Assembly: GCA_018136815.1 (NCBI GenBank)
Contig: CM030935.1
Location: forward strand, 1,112,204 to 1,176,203
Direction: 5' to 3'
Length of the DNA: 64,000 bases
DNA from: Isochrysis galbana
Taxonomy: Eukaryota; Haptophyta; Isochrysidales; Isochrysidaceae
This document shows, in pieces, positions 53,833 through 64,000 of this stretch. The translations under genes were made by a program, and so were the position numbers. Each line of letters begins with the position of its first letter. Position 1 is the first letter of the stretch. The notes under the pieces were generated by a model. The model was not told the origin of the DNA, made no database searches, and saw nothing but the letters and a program-made list of their open reading frames with translations.

Positions 53833-54180
53833 CAACTAAGTTTATACTTAGTTCGCCCATGGGGGGGCACGAGCCCCCCCCTCTCTCCACTCCTCCCCTG
53901 CCATGGGGGAGGAACCACCCATGCTCCTGGCACGCCTGATGGCTTGCCAGGAGCCCACTGCCCTGCTGACCCACTCTCTCAGTGGCAGGCTCGCCCCATT
54001 CGCCCGCCCTGGCCTGCCGTGGCCAGCCCATCGCTCCAACCTCCAACCCCCCCTCCCCCCTGGTCGACAGGCAGACAGGTGCAGAGTGGGGGCCCCTGAC
54101 CCCTGAGGCCCAGGAGCGCCAGCGAGGGAGAGGCAGGGGAGGCCATGGCCCAGCCCCAGCCTCCTCTGCCCCCTGAGCTC
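53833..54180 (+). repeat. SINE family A, 3'-truncated copy A9
   Basis: The head and 348 bp follow the consensus up to GCCCCCTGAGCTC, then change to unrelated sequence. Confidence 0.75.
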
Positions 54181-54189
54181 TCCAAGGGG

Positions 54190-54790
54190 AGATGGCAAAT
54201 TAAACCTCAAATCTCAAGCGGATAGAGCAACCGACTCGCTCGCCAAACACCTTGACCGAGAAGAAAGAAGCAAGGACCTACAAGCCAAGGGTAGCGGACC
54301 TAGGGAATGTGAGAGGAAATTTCCGCACGCCAACGCGAACGCCAAACGCGAGGAGACAACGAAACCCTAACCAGGCTCAGCAGAACCTACGACGAACCTA
54401 CGACCTACGAAGAACAGGCCTGGACGACAACGAAAGTTAGCAAGTCCCAAGCAAGAACCGGAACCAAATGAGAAACAACAAGCCTTGCAAGAAGCTAAGT
54501 AAGCCTCCTGAAGGTACCCCGAGAGCCTGAGACAAGCGCGCAGCGAGCGACAGGCGACCTGGATCCTTTGGGTCAAGATTACCCGAAAGGAGGAAACCTA
54601 GAATATAGACCTGACAAACAGGCTAGAAGGAACGAAACGAGAACCCGAATTCTAGGTCGCTAGGGACGAACCCTACCAACCTAGGTATGCCTGAGCTTCA
54701 CTGTGTGGCCGCACGGCGAAGGACCTGGAAATAAGAACCTGGAAATCGCATCATCTACGATGAATGCGACAAAGAGCTTCCTCAACATCT
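54190..54790 (+). repeat. Repeat family C, copy 2 (uninterrupted)
   Basis: The part 54540-54780 matches the interrupted copy at 2.08-3.11 kb and gives its empty site (CATCATCTACGATGAATGCG). Near its left end, CTCAAGCGGATAGAGC resembles a tRNA D-arm (A-box), so C may be tRNA-derived. The 5' boundary is uncertain. Confidence 0.6.
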
Positions 54791-55248
54791 GCGGCGAAAG
54801 GAGGACGGCGATGGGGAGCAGCAGGAGCGGGAGGAGAAAGAGGCACATACGGCTGAGCAGGAAGAGCAAAAAAGTCGCGTTCCGTCAAAAGAGGGCCAGG
54901 TGTGTTTTTGTATCCACATATTCTTGTTTTCTTTTTAGGTAGCCACACTTATAATCACGCTCCCCCCCCCCCCCCGCTCCTCTCAACACGCGGTGACTCC
55001 CAGCTACGCGGGCTGAGTTTTCATCTTCTTCGTCTTTTTCTCACATCCCTCCAATCACAAGAGCGCCCGCCCCCCGACGCAAAGAGAGAGATCAAAAGAT
55101 CAGACAGCTGTTTACGTGAATGTTCTCGTCATATACTGTAATAATCCACCGGTCCCAGGGGGTGCCCCCAGGGTTCCCGCCCGTCCTCCGCGCCCAGAGT
55201 TCCCCCGCGGAAAGAGTGAACGCACGGCGTGCACCTTCCTGGAAGTTG

Positions 55249-55612
55249 CTATGCGCACGCACGGCGCCCCCGCGGGGGGGCGCCGATGCACATCGCGCCG
55301 TGCCCACGCACGGCGTGCACAATGTGATTGCAAGTCATCACACGTGCTGCGTAAAGAAACATCTCTTATTCGACGAGTTTACGTAGTTGTGGGCCTTAGG
55401 GGGTACGCAGAGGGAACGAGTTGACATGCGCACGCACGGCGTATCCGCGGGGGGACCGATGCACATCGCGCCGTGCCCATGCACGGCGTGCACCGATGTG
55501 ATTGCAAGTCATCACAGGTGCTCCGTGTGAAATATATCTTAAATTGTGTGTTTATGTAGTTGTCGGCCTTAGAGGAAACGCAGAGGAAAAGCCTTGACAC
55601 GGCGTCTCCCTC
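55249..55612. repeat. Tandem repeat, unit about 175 bp, a little over two units
   Basis: ATGCGCACGCACGGCG at 55251 recurs at 55426, and TTGACA..CGGCGT at 55421 recurs near 55594. Each unit contains CGATGCACATCGCGCCGTGC and GTGATTGCAAGTCATCAC, both nearly self-complementary. Confidence 0.72.
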
Positions 55613-55929
55613 GGGCCCTCGGGGCGCGGGGGAAAGCAGAGAAAAAAGTTGTTATTCTATGATATTTTTAACACAATTTAATTTTAAAATTTAATTTTAA
55701 AACAACTGTGGACATTTGATCGCTCAATTCGACTGATGTCCCACAATTGACGGAACGACACCTAAGGAGCGCGGCAAGAAAGTGACCTCCATGACCTTCG
55801 AGTACTTCAGCAAGCCAACGTGTCGGTGTCGACCAGCCAGACCCCAACAAGTCTGGCTTTGATAGAACGCACGTGGACGTGTCTTGGCGACGGAGCAGAC
55901 ATTGGCGTAGCGAGCGTGAACGAGGGCGT

Positions 55930-56565
55930 GGGTGATGTACTGGTGTTGTAGTTGCTTATGAAGAATGTAAAACGGGGACGAGAGCGGGGTAAAAACGAGA
56001 AGGAGGACGAGGAACGAGGGACGAGGGGCTACCAGGGCCGATCAGACAAAAGGGTACCGAAAGACAACGGCAGACACACCAGACTCAGACTCATACCAAC
56101 ACTCTCCACACAAACATATCTTCCCCACGGACTGACAGGGAGAAAACAAACATGGAAGACAAGGAAGAGAGTGCCGACAAGAGAGCGACGATGCGACGGA
56201 CCATCCGAAGGTGAATCGACAAGAAGGTAAGGAGGGAATCGTAGAACACCCCTTGTTAAATGAAAACGCTGATGAACGAAAGCAGCCCCTACGTTGGGGG
56301 AAAGTCTGCCCCAGCGCCTCAACGGCGAACACCTATAATGAGGACGAGGGCTAGCGCGGGGGAGGGGGAAGCGCGCTGAACTAATACTAATACTAATGCG
56401 CGAGAACAAGGAGGGGCTTTGTTTGGCGGCGGCGTTGTGCAAGAAGACAAGCGCGCAAAGCAGGCGAGGCAGCCAGGAAGGAAACGCGGCGGGGCATGAA
56501 AAGAGCGCGGGTCAGTCGGTCAGTCCTTATAACCTTAGAGGGTCGATCGCGGATGCGACACCGTG
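55930..56565 (+). repeat. Repeat family F, copy 3
   Basis: The copy runs from TGGTGTTGTAGTTGCTTATG through GACAAGAGAGCGACGATGCG and GTAAGGAGGGAATC to GGTCGATCGCGGATGCGACA. It aligns with copies at 7.1-8.9 kb and 20.9-21.8 kb. No coding function is seen. Confidence 0.6.
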
Positions 56566-57233
56566 GGGGGGTGTTCCATGCCTTACAGTAGATATAGCGT
56601 ATCGCGTATCGTCGATCGGCGTGGGCGTGCGTAGTAACAGTGCACAGTACACGAGCACACGTGTACACGTGAGCGTAACTCGACAAGTTCGCCGCGAAAA
56701 ATTGTCGAAATTTGGGTGGGGAAACGCGAAATATTGGATATTGGCGAGCCGCAGCCGCAGGGAAGACAGCTAGGAAGAGGGAAGAGGGAGGGGAGGGGGG
56801 AGCTGCAGGGGCATGCAACCCCTGCAGCTCATATTCGCCGTTCAGCGCATATCCGCGCCCGGGGAACTCGCGAGGGCGCTCACAGGCCCAATGAACCAGT
56901 CGGAAGCGCGGAAGCGCACATCCCGCCATCCCGCCGCACGCCTCGCTCCCCCCCTTCCGTGCCACCCCTTCAGACTTTTTTAAATGCTACTTTTGACAAA
57001 AAGAAAACCCTGTCTCCTCCCCCTCCCCCCCCCCCCTCCCCTTCCTCCTCTCCCTTCTCTCCGCGCGCTGCCCGCCGGCGGCTGCTTGCCCCTCCTCGCG
57101 CACGAGAGAAGGAGAGAGAGAGGTGGGGGGTGGGGGGAGCGGGGGGAGCGGGGGGTGAGGGAGAGGGAGAGAGGCGGGCAGAGGGGAGAGAGAGCCGGCC
57201 GACCGAGCTTAGAAAGTACATTCGCAGGCTCCC

Positions 57234-60073
57234 ATGGCGGCTCCCAAGGCGAGCGTCATCCAGACGGTTTGTGACTACGTGAGCCGCATGTGCACCGACG
57301 TGCCCGGTATGAAGGTGCTGGTGATGGACGCCGAAACGACGGGGATCGTCTCGATGGTCTTTACTCAGACACAGGTCCTCCAACACGAGGTCTTCATGAC
57401 CGACACCATCGAGCGCCTCCGCTCTGAAAAGATGCCGCACCTCAAGGCCATCTACTTTGTGCGGCCGACCGCAGAGAACATCCGCAGGATCCAGATGGAG
57501 CTGCGAGAGCCCCGCTTCGGCGAGTATCACATCTTCTTTTCCAACATGACTCGCGACAGCATGATTCAGCAGCTGGCCGAGGCGGATGAGCACGAGGTGG
57601 TGCAGCAGGTTCGGCTTGGCCACGCTCGCTCCCATGCCTTAGCTCGCGTGTTGAGGTTGGTGGAGCCCACCGTTGGTGTCAACCTCAGGCGTTGACTTAT
57701 CGTTTCAGAGTGCATATGCATTGAACGCCTTGGCCTCCCATTTCAGAGTGCGCCTGCATCTCCATGAGCAACTCATGGGAGCACGTCCCTTCACATCCTC
57801 CTTTTGACCCTCAGGTCCATGAATACTATGCCGACTACCTGCCTGTGACGCCAGAACTCTACCACCTCAACCTACCTTCGATCGCCTCTTTGTCCGGGGC
57901 GGTATGGGATCAGCCGACTTTCGACCGTCTCCATCAGGGGGTCTGCTCCTTGCTTCTTTCTCTGAAGAAGCGCCCGATAATCCGCTACCAGCGCAACTCA
58001 GAAATTGCGCAACGCGTCGCCGAGACGGTTCATGGGACCATGGATGCAGAAGCTGACCTTTTCGCTTTCCGACGACCTGAGATTCCGCCCCTGCTACTTC
58101 TTGTGGATAGGTGTGTTGCCTGGTAGCCGCCATGAGAGGGGTTTGTGGATGCGATGAAGGAGACCATTAGGGAGGGGCAGGAGGAAGTTGGCACTATGCG
58201 ATTGCTTTCATTAGCCCTCACCATTAAGAGGACATTTATTCGTGTGGTGCATACATTAGTTGCTTGCCTCGCCTGTCTTCACGCTCTGACCTTTACCATT
58301 CTTGCTCCTAGCAGACGAGACGATCCCGTGACACCGCTCCTAAATCAGGTATGCTCATTTGCCAAGATGCCTTTGACGCACGGAGTAGGGCTTGATCCCC
58401 GATTGGGATCGCGTCGCTTGATGGTTGACCATTCATTGATTGGCTCCTCGATCTATGCTGCACGTTGCTTTCTCCACCTCTACGTTCCTGTCAAGGGCCT
58501 TGCTGCTGATCGAATGGTATTCGAGGGTGCTTCTTACCCACGCCCGCTCTCTGTACTCGCCTGGCCTGCAGTGGACATACCAAGCGATGGTGCATGAGTT
58601 GATTGGCATCAACAACAATCGCGTCGACTTGCGCGGAGCACCGGGAGTCAGCAAGGAGCTCGAACAGGTCGTCCTTTCTGCAGACCAGGACAACTTCTTC
58701 GCCGACAATATGCTGCTCAACTATGGCGATCTGGCAGAGAACGTCAAGGGTCTCCTCGACGTGTTTCAGGTGTGCCCTTAGAAGAGCTTGTTGGCTGGAC
58801 AGGTAGGATGTTTTTATAGATAGTAAAGTCAATGCGGCGGTCATTATCTCGGTTCATGACCTCGCGGATCGTTTCATACCCACGCTGTTGGTGCTGCAGG
58901 AAAAGACAAAGTCTTCCAAGAATATCTCCTCGATCGCTGACATGCAAAATTTTGTGGAGGCCTACCCCCAATTCAAGAAGCTGAGTGGCGACGTGTCCAA
59001 GCATGTGACCTTGCTAGGAGAGATCAATCGAATCGTCGACAAGGAAAGCCTCATGGAAGTCTCGCAGGTGCGCACACAGGCTGGCTCTTCTTGATAGTGC
59101 CTTAGCTAGGACAGCCTACCTCATCTTCATCAATTGGCGCGTTCATAGGTGGAGCAGGAGCTTGCTTGCACTGAGGACCACTCGAGTGCCGTCTCCGAAA
59201 TCGAGTCTCTATTGCGCAAGCCAACGATCTCAGCGAAGAATAAGCTCCGCCTCGTCTTGCTCTACGCCCTCCGATACGAGCGGGAACCGTCCAACCGCAT
59301 TGGCATGTTTACCGACGTGCTAGGACCCGACGCCAAGCACGCTGTCTCGCAGGTACTATTGGCGGGGCTCAAACGCCGCCTGCCAGTTGCGACCTGCTAG
59401 AGACGATTGTCAGGTGCGACCTGCCCTTAGCTTACTCACCCCTCAATGGCCCGCGCCTACCCGGTAGATGTTGGCACATTGCGGGGCTGCCTGCCGTACG
59501 GGAGACCTCTTCCACAACAAGACCTGGCTGGCCGCGACGAAGAAGTCGCTTCAGCGCAACATCAAGGGTGTACAAAACGTCTACACACAGCACTCACCAT
59601 ACTTGGCGTCAATCCTCGAGCAAACGCTCAAAGGTACGTTGAGCGAGACGCAATACCCTCACCTAGGATCCGAGCCGCCACCAGCGGGAACCAAACGGCG
59701 CTCGCCCACCGACATCCTGGTGTTCATCGTCGGTGGCGCCACTTACGAGGAGGCTCGGTACGTAGCTGAGATGAACACTGCGAATCCGGGTGTCCGCGTG
59801 CTCCTTGGAGGCACCACCATGCATAATTCGGACTCTTTCCTCGCCGAGGTGCTGAAGCTGGCCTCTGCTGGTGCGAGCGCTGCCAGTCCGATGGCGCCCG
59901 CCACGGACTCGTTCGGCTTAGGTGGGATGGGCATGCCGAACCTTGGCATTTCGGGGATACCTTCTTCGATATCGGCACCTTCTATCGACACGAAACGCAT
60001 CAAGGCCCTTACATCGAGCGTGTCGTCAACACTCTCATCGGGGGTGAGTGCGGCGATTAGCAAGATACAGTGA
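57234..60073 (+). CDS. VPS45: VPS45, Sec1/Munc18-family vesicle-fusion regulator, seven exons
   Basis: VPS45 binds syntaxin-type SNAREs (Tlg2/syntaxin 16) and controls fusion at the trans-Golgi network and endosomes. The exons are 57234-57608, 57815-58110, 58315-58348, 58572-58769, 58900-59067, 59149-59352 and 59468-60073. The six GT-AG introns are 206, 204, 223, 130, 81 and 115 bp; the product has 626 residues. Family blocks in order: [64 protein letters not shown] joined to [50 protein letters not shown] and [13 protein letters not shown], then [10 protein letters not shown]. Every exon joins in frame in this alignment. The C-terminus is about 50 residues longer than usual and rich in Gly/Ser/Ala. 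The 34-base exon 3 is unusually small. Confidence 0.95.
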
Positions 60074-60924
60074 GGGGCTATGGGTCTCGTGGGAATTTAT
60101 TTCCTGAGGTTTTCGGCACAGAGCGATGGGCCTCGAGATCGTCCCTCCTCTCCTCCTTTGAATCAAATAGTAACGAGGCCTTGGGACTAGCAAAGCGCAT
60201 GTGGAAAGTGTGATGCGAGTGCTCCTCAACATGAAGGTCGTCAGCGACACAGTTCTCTGTGCGCATTAGTCGGAGGTCGGGTGCTGGCGTGAGCGTCTCC
60301 TCGAACGGGACCGGAGAGATGTCGGAATGCCCTCGCCCAAGCTCTCCAGAGAACAATATGCATGTGGAATTCGAAAACTAGACACTCCACGATGCGCGGC
60401 CCCTGCCTCTTCAGACAGCCTGGTGGAAAAAGGTTTATGTAGTACTACCTCCGTTCCTTTACTGAACCGCATCACAAAAATTGGGACAGTAAAGTTGACA
60501 AAAAAGAAATTCGTGTTGAGAGGGGAATAGCGGGTACACTGGGGCTATTACGATTAAGGGGAGAGCCGCCCTTAGGTTTCTCCCAAGGGAGCCTCTCTCC
60601 TTTGCTCTCCCTCCCTTCGTGTGTACTGTTTTGCCCCCCCTTCGGGCGTGCACCCTCCCGCCGTCCGGTCGGGATCCTCCGATCTCGATCTCCTTCGCCC
60701 CGTGTGTTAGGATAGGGGTGATCGCTCTCGATCCCCCTCCCTTGTTTGCTCACGTGCGCGCCCCCTTTCTTTCCTTGCGCGCGCGCCCCCGTGTGTTCCC
60801 CGCGTCTTCTCTTGTCCCAGAGTTCCGAGAGTCGCGCTCATGGCCGCACTCCCTGGGGCTCTGGGCGAGCTCTCTCGACCGCCGTCGCCCCAGGCTCGTG
60901 TGAGCGGTGTTCCCGCCGGTGCCA
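60074..60924. other. 3' flank of VPS45 and spacer
   Basis: No gene recognised. Low-complexity C/T-rich sequence precedes the DE fragment. Confidence 0.35.
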
Positions 60925-61435
60925 TGCCTCCCGGGATTTGCACCCCCCCCGATGTAGTGTGGTGAGAAATGAGACCCGTTTGCGTTAGCAAATGGGCGAA
61001 GAGGGGCGACTGGCGATAAGAGGGAGATGGGAAGGGAGCGCGGCTCAAGACGTCTCGGATACCCTTGTGGCAGGTATCTTCGGGGCGCAGTTGCTTATTT
61101 CTCGAGGACCGCTCGCGGCGCGAGCTGGTAAGGGCCGTTCTCCTTTTTTGACGAGAGGTCCCCCCCCCCCCCCCCGGTGCTTTTTCCCGGAGAGTCGCCC
61201 GACGTAGGTCGGTCCGCCTCAATGGGTTTTCCCTCAAATTAACTTGTGGGGAGTTAGAATGGGAGCTGGGGGCCTGCGAGGGGGGAGATTTGGAGGGGGG
61301 TGCATAGGTGTATGTATCTGTGGCAACAGCACGCGCCAAGGTGTACGGGCAGGTGCGCTGAGGGCTGTCGTGTTAGTACCGGGCTAGTGGGAGTAGTCTA
61401 CGAGTAGTGGTACTAATGCTCAGTTATTTTATTAT
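60925..61435 (+). repeat. SINE family DE, 3' two-thirds
   Basis: The fragment begins with GGATTTGCACCCCCCCCGATG and the CCGTTTGCGTTAGCAAA palindrome. It goes on through ACTTGTGGGGAGTTAGAATG to GGTACTAATGCTCAGTTATT. It matches 8165-8640 along its length and is 5'-truncated. Confidence 0.75.
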
Positions 61436-61670
61436 ATGAACACATCCAAAACATGGAAGAGGCGACACAACAGTCACATCGACAAAATACTGGGAGAGGG
61501 CCTCATCGAGGAACCACCTTGGGACAACTGAAGGTTGGTGGCGGCACGTGCTAGGTGGCGCGTGCGTGTGGGTGTCGGCTTGGATAGTTGGATAGCCGTG
61601 TGCTGTGTGTGCATGTTGTTGACGTTCGACCCAACAGCATCTCCGTCGGTAGCTAGTGGGCGTAGTGCCT

Positions 61671-62612
61671 CTATCGGTGACTGTGCGTGTCGTAATTCCT
61701 GCGTCGGCTTCCATCTGATAGAGCATGGTACGCCGACACGAGCCGCACCATCGCCTCTTGAGCCTTTGAAGCCTTGCAGCGATCAGGATGGACCTCCATT
61801 GCCAATCGTTTGAACGCCCGCTTAATCTCAGCACAGCTGGCGGCGCGCGATACTCCAAGCACTTCGTAATGACTCGCTGCAACAAGGACGCGCGTCACTG
61901 GATTCTCCCTCTGGGAAGCATGAGAGCCAGGGGTCTCCTTGGAATCACGCCTTTCGCCTTCACTGCCATGCCCACTTTCTCTAGCTGTGTGCTGATTTGT
62001 CCAATTCCACCACTGCATCCGAGATTTGGCCGATTCGTACATTCTTTCTTGCCTCTTCTGCCATTGCTGCCACTGCTGTGTCTCTCGCTGTGTGCTTCGC
62101 CGTTGCGACCCAGGAGCGTTGCCGCCACTCGAGAATTGATGGCGGGTCCACTGCCAATCGCGACGAAGCCGCAAGCGCTGCGTTTCCCAAAGCCTCTCCT
62201 GCTGTTTCTCCTCCTCTTTGAGCCGCTGCTCACGGCGACGAGCCCACTGCCTGCATCCTTCACCAGAGTCGGCGAAGCTCCGGCTCTCTACGATGTATAA
62301 GGGCTGCTTCTCATTGACCATGTCTCCACAGCTTGCGAGGACAGAGACCACAATGCCCGTCGCGGACGACTTGACATCGACACTGACCTTGTCCGTCTCG
62401 ATGACTGCAACCGTCTCGTACTCGTGCACATGGGCTCCAACTGAGAGTACCTCCTCGAGTGTGCCTAGCTGGCTGTCCGAGTGCATGTCCCCACGTGGCC
62501 ACTTGGGTGCGCAGATCGTGTGCTGACGCGGCGCTGGTTGGCTGCTGCACAGCCGCACACACACCCATGAGCTCAAAGAACCAAGTTGCTGGAGCGGGCG
62601 CAGCCGGAGCAT
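61671..62612 (-). CDS. Lipoyl-domain/J-domain fusion protein, probably mitochondrial
   Basis: This single-exon protein has 313 residues. Residues 1-30 (MLRLRPLQQLGSLSSW, then VRLC) are Arg/Ser/Leu-rich without acidic residues, like a mitochondrial presequence. Residues about 33-108 form a biotinyl/lipoyl domain of the 2-oxoacid dehydrogenase E2 kind. The lipoylation loop IETDKVSVDV (71-80) places the modified lysine at 75, and SATGIVVSVL, then DMVNEKQPLYIV, complete the fold. A charged Arg/Gln/Trp-rich linker (about 115-245) leads to a J-domain at 247-307, with YEVLGVSR, the HPD triplet at 275-277 that stimulates Hsp70, and SAYHALSDGSRRRNYD. No E2 catalytic domain is present. Both domain calls are firm; what the fusion does is inference: an Hsp70 co-chaperone tethered through, or guiding, lipoylated complexes. 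Confidence 0.88.
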   Translation of the reverse strand: MLRLRPLQQLGSLSSWVCVRLCSSQPAPRQHTICAPKWPRGDMHSDSQLGTLEEVLSVGAHVHEYETVAVIETDKVSVDVKSSATGIVVSVLASCGDMVNEKQPLYIVESRSFADSGEGCRQWARRREQRLKEEEKQQERLWETQRLRLRRDWQWTRHQFSSGGNAPGSQRRSTQRETQQWQQWQKRQERMYESAKSRMQWWNWTNQHTARESGHGSEGERRDSKETPGSHASQRENPVTRVLVAASHYEVLGVSRAASCAEIKRAFKRLAMEVHPDRCKASKAQEAMVRLVSAYHALSDGSRRRNYDTHSHR

Positions 62613-62861
62613 CGAGTCCTAGGGCCACCGAGCACCCTTGGCTTGACAACCTCACCTCAGTCCTCGTTTCCTCTCCGCAGAGCTGCTGAGCGGGACCCCC
62701 TAAACCCCCCACCCCGTCCCCCGCCCACCTGGGATCCAGTCCCGCCTCTCCGCCCGGTTCCTCTCTGTTCTCTCGTTCTCTCTGTCTGAACGAGTTCTTT
62801 TGTAAAGTGTTGGTCCGTGTTTGATCCACCCATATGGTGGTCCGTGAATATTAATTAAATT

Positions 62862-63690
62862 ATTAATGTTATATCCTAGCCAACCCCACTAGCTAATTGG
62901 ACACAACCTTTCAGTCCCGGAATCCCGCTATGCCTGACGGGCCAGGTGTCCGAGTGGTATCGGGGGGAGGGGGCACTGCCCCCTCCCCTCGATATTTGTC
63001 CTCCCCCAATTGCCCAATGCACGCACCGACCCTGCGCACCCCGGCGCGTCCTCTCCTCGAGTCCACGCTGGGGGAAAACCCCTTTCGGGTAAAAACAACG
63101 CGGGGGGGGGGGGGGGGGGGGGGGGCACTCGTGAAGGGGAGCCCAGAAGCGCTAATCACTCCTCGCCGAAGCGAGTGGCCGCGGCGAGCCGCGGCCCTTC
63201 CCTCCTAGTTCCTAGTTCTGGTGCCCCCGTCTTCTCTTACCTAAATAGGGCGAGAAGACATGTTAACGCCGGAGGGGAGAGCTGCCGCTCCCCCCTCCCC
63301 TCCCTCTTCCCTTTTCCTCCTCTCTTCCCTGCGGCGGGGGCCCATGGCGCGCGCCTGCGGCCCCTCTTCTGGCGCGCGCCTGCGGCCCCTCTTCAGGTCC
63401 CCAGGTGGCCTGCAGGGGGGCCGGCCTGGGAGCATAGCTGCAGGGGGCAGGTGAGGCTGGGGCGTGGCCCTGGCCCCTCCTGCCTCTCCCTCGCTGGCTC
63501 TCGCGCCCCCTGAATATGAGGTCAATGAAAATTATATACCAAAATAGACGAGAGGTGTGTGAGAAAAAAGGGGTGGTAACCTCGAGTTGCACTCGGACAC
63601 CTGGCTCGTCAGGCATGGCGAGATTCCGGGACGGAGAAGTTGTGTCTGATTAGCTAGTGGGGTCGGCTAGGATATAACATTAATTATTTT
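62862..63690. repeat. Variant-B element with about 95-bp imperfect inverted ends
   Basis: The left end (62862-62958: GTTATATCCTAGCCAACCCC to GGCCAGGTGTCCGAGTGG) is mirrored at 63590-63690 (CACTCGGACACCTGGCTCGT to GGCTAGGATATAACATTAAT). The left 650 bp match the B copy at 16.65 kb, including the uninterrupted A4 target site near 63235. The right inverted end replaces the usual palindromic head. It could be a foldback element, or two B 3' ends joined head to head. G and C runs near 63102-63124. Confidence 0.65.
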
Positions 63691-63817
63691 ATATGGCCTC
63701 AGATTCTGCTCATCAGCCTTTCATTTTGCAGAACCCCGCAACAAAAAACGTTCCGTATCATCCTTTTTCGGCCACCGGGATCGACTCCGCATTCAGGCCA
63801 CATATTCAACTCAAGAC

Positions 63818-64000
63818 TCAACCAATAACAGGGATTTGATAATAGTTAGAGAATTGCGGATTCAGCTCCCCGGTAGCTCCCGCACGCCTCGCAATGTTTA
63901 GAGCCCGATCGAAGGCATCGGAGATGAGCACATCCTCGAGTTGCGCCTTCTTGTTCAGTGCTAGACCCTCTCGGTCCATCTCCGCCCATATATGCGTTAT
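63818..64000 (-). CDS. C-terminal exon of an unrecognised gene (runs off the window)
   Basis: The minus-strand frame is open from the window edge to the stop at 63818-63820 and gives 60 residues with good protein character (WAEMDREGLALNKKAQLEDV, DAFDRALNIARRAGATGELN, FSNYYQIPVIG). The start and most of the gene lie beyond base 64000. I do not recognise the family. Lack of stops over 60 codons and balanced composition make it likely real. Confidence 0.5.
   Translation of the reverse strand: MTHIWAEMDREGLALNKKAQLEDVLISDAFDRALNIARRAGATGELNPQFSNYYQIPVIG

Overview
The window reads as nuclear DNA of a GC-rich eukaryotic microalga or related protist. Every multi-exon gene has short GT-AG introns (about 80-260 bp). 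The gene set includes alpha-tubulin acetyltransferase (implying cilia or flagella), a BtaA-type betaine-lipid enzyme and a proline-rich membrane protein of algal cell-surface type. Long poly(G)/poly(C) runs and dense short retroposons fill the space between genes. A haptophyte is my best guess, but no sequence here proves the lineage.

Host genes from left to right: C-terminal part of a CDC20/CDH1 APC/C activator (2-808, +); proline-rich single-pass membrane protein (4395-6293, +); BtaA-like betaine lipid synthase with a second C-terminal Rossmann-like half (11225-13159, -); unknown protein (18727-19971, +); two-exon poly(A) polymerase (23695-25779, -); CUL1-type cullin in six visible exon pieces with a 100-N gap (27098-30124, +); six-exon PRP28/DDX23-like DEAD-box protein whose catalytic motifs are all degenerate (33835-35934, +); alpha-tubulin N-acetyltransferase (43417-44865, -); short-chain dehydrogenase (45521-46390, +); two-exon unknown gene whose intron took in a mobile element (48172-51118, +); seven-exon VPS45 (57234-60073, +); a mitochondrial-looking protein joining a lipoyl domain to a J-domain (61671-62612, -); and the last exon of an unrecognised gene (63818-64000, -). 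These are ordinary unlinked housekeeping genes (cell cycle, ubiquitin ligase, mRNA 3' ends, splicing-like, membrane traffic, microtubules, lipids), not a cluster.

The accessory part is dominated by retroposons. SINE-like family A (full length about 760 bp; copies at 1.3, 2.3, 17.0, 22.0, 30.6, 36.8, 43.1 and 53.8 kb, with variant B at 16.6 and 62.9 kb) and family DE (938 bp at 7.7 kb, fragments at 3.7, 6.6, 9.2, 9.6, 20.7 and 60.9 kb) insert with 15-19 bp target duplications. They nest in one another and in two further repeat families, C and F. In several cases the empty counterpart site lies elsewhere in the window. An L1/Tx1-like LINE occupies 37.1-43.1 kb in three rearranged pieces. Families A, DE and the LINE all begin with the same design: a roughly 20-bp palindrome, then a G-rich ATGG block. 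A decayed pogo/CENP-B-type transposase lies at 31.1-32.4 kb.

The strongest candidates for something undescribed are the lipoyl/J-domain fusion, the catalytically dead PRP28-like protein, the shared 5' head linking the SINEs to their LINE, and a 1.9-kb element with perfect 109-bp inverted ends. That element carries a fossil Ty3/gypsy-like protease-RT fragment and sits in a host intron with a 7-bp duplication.
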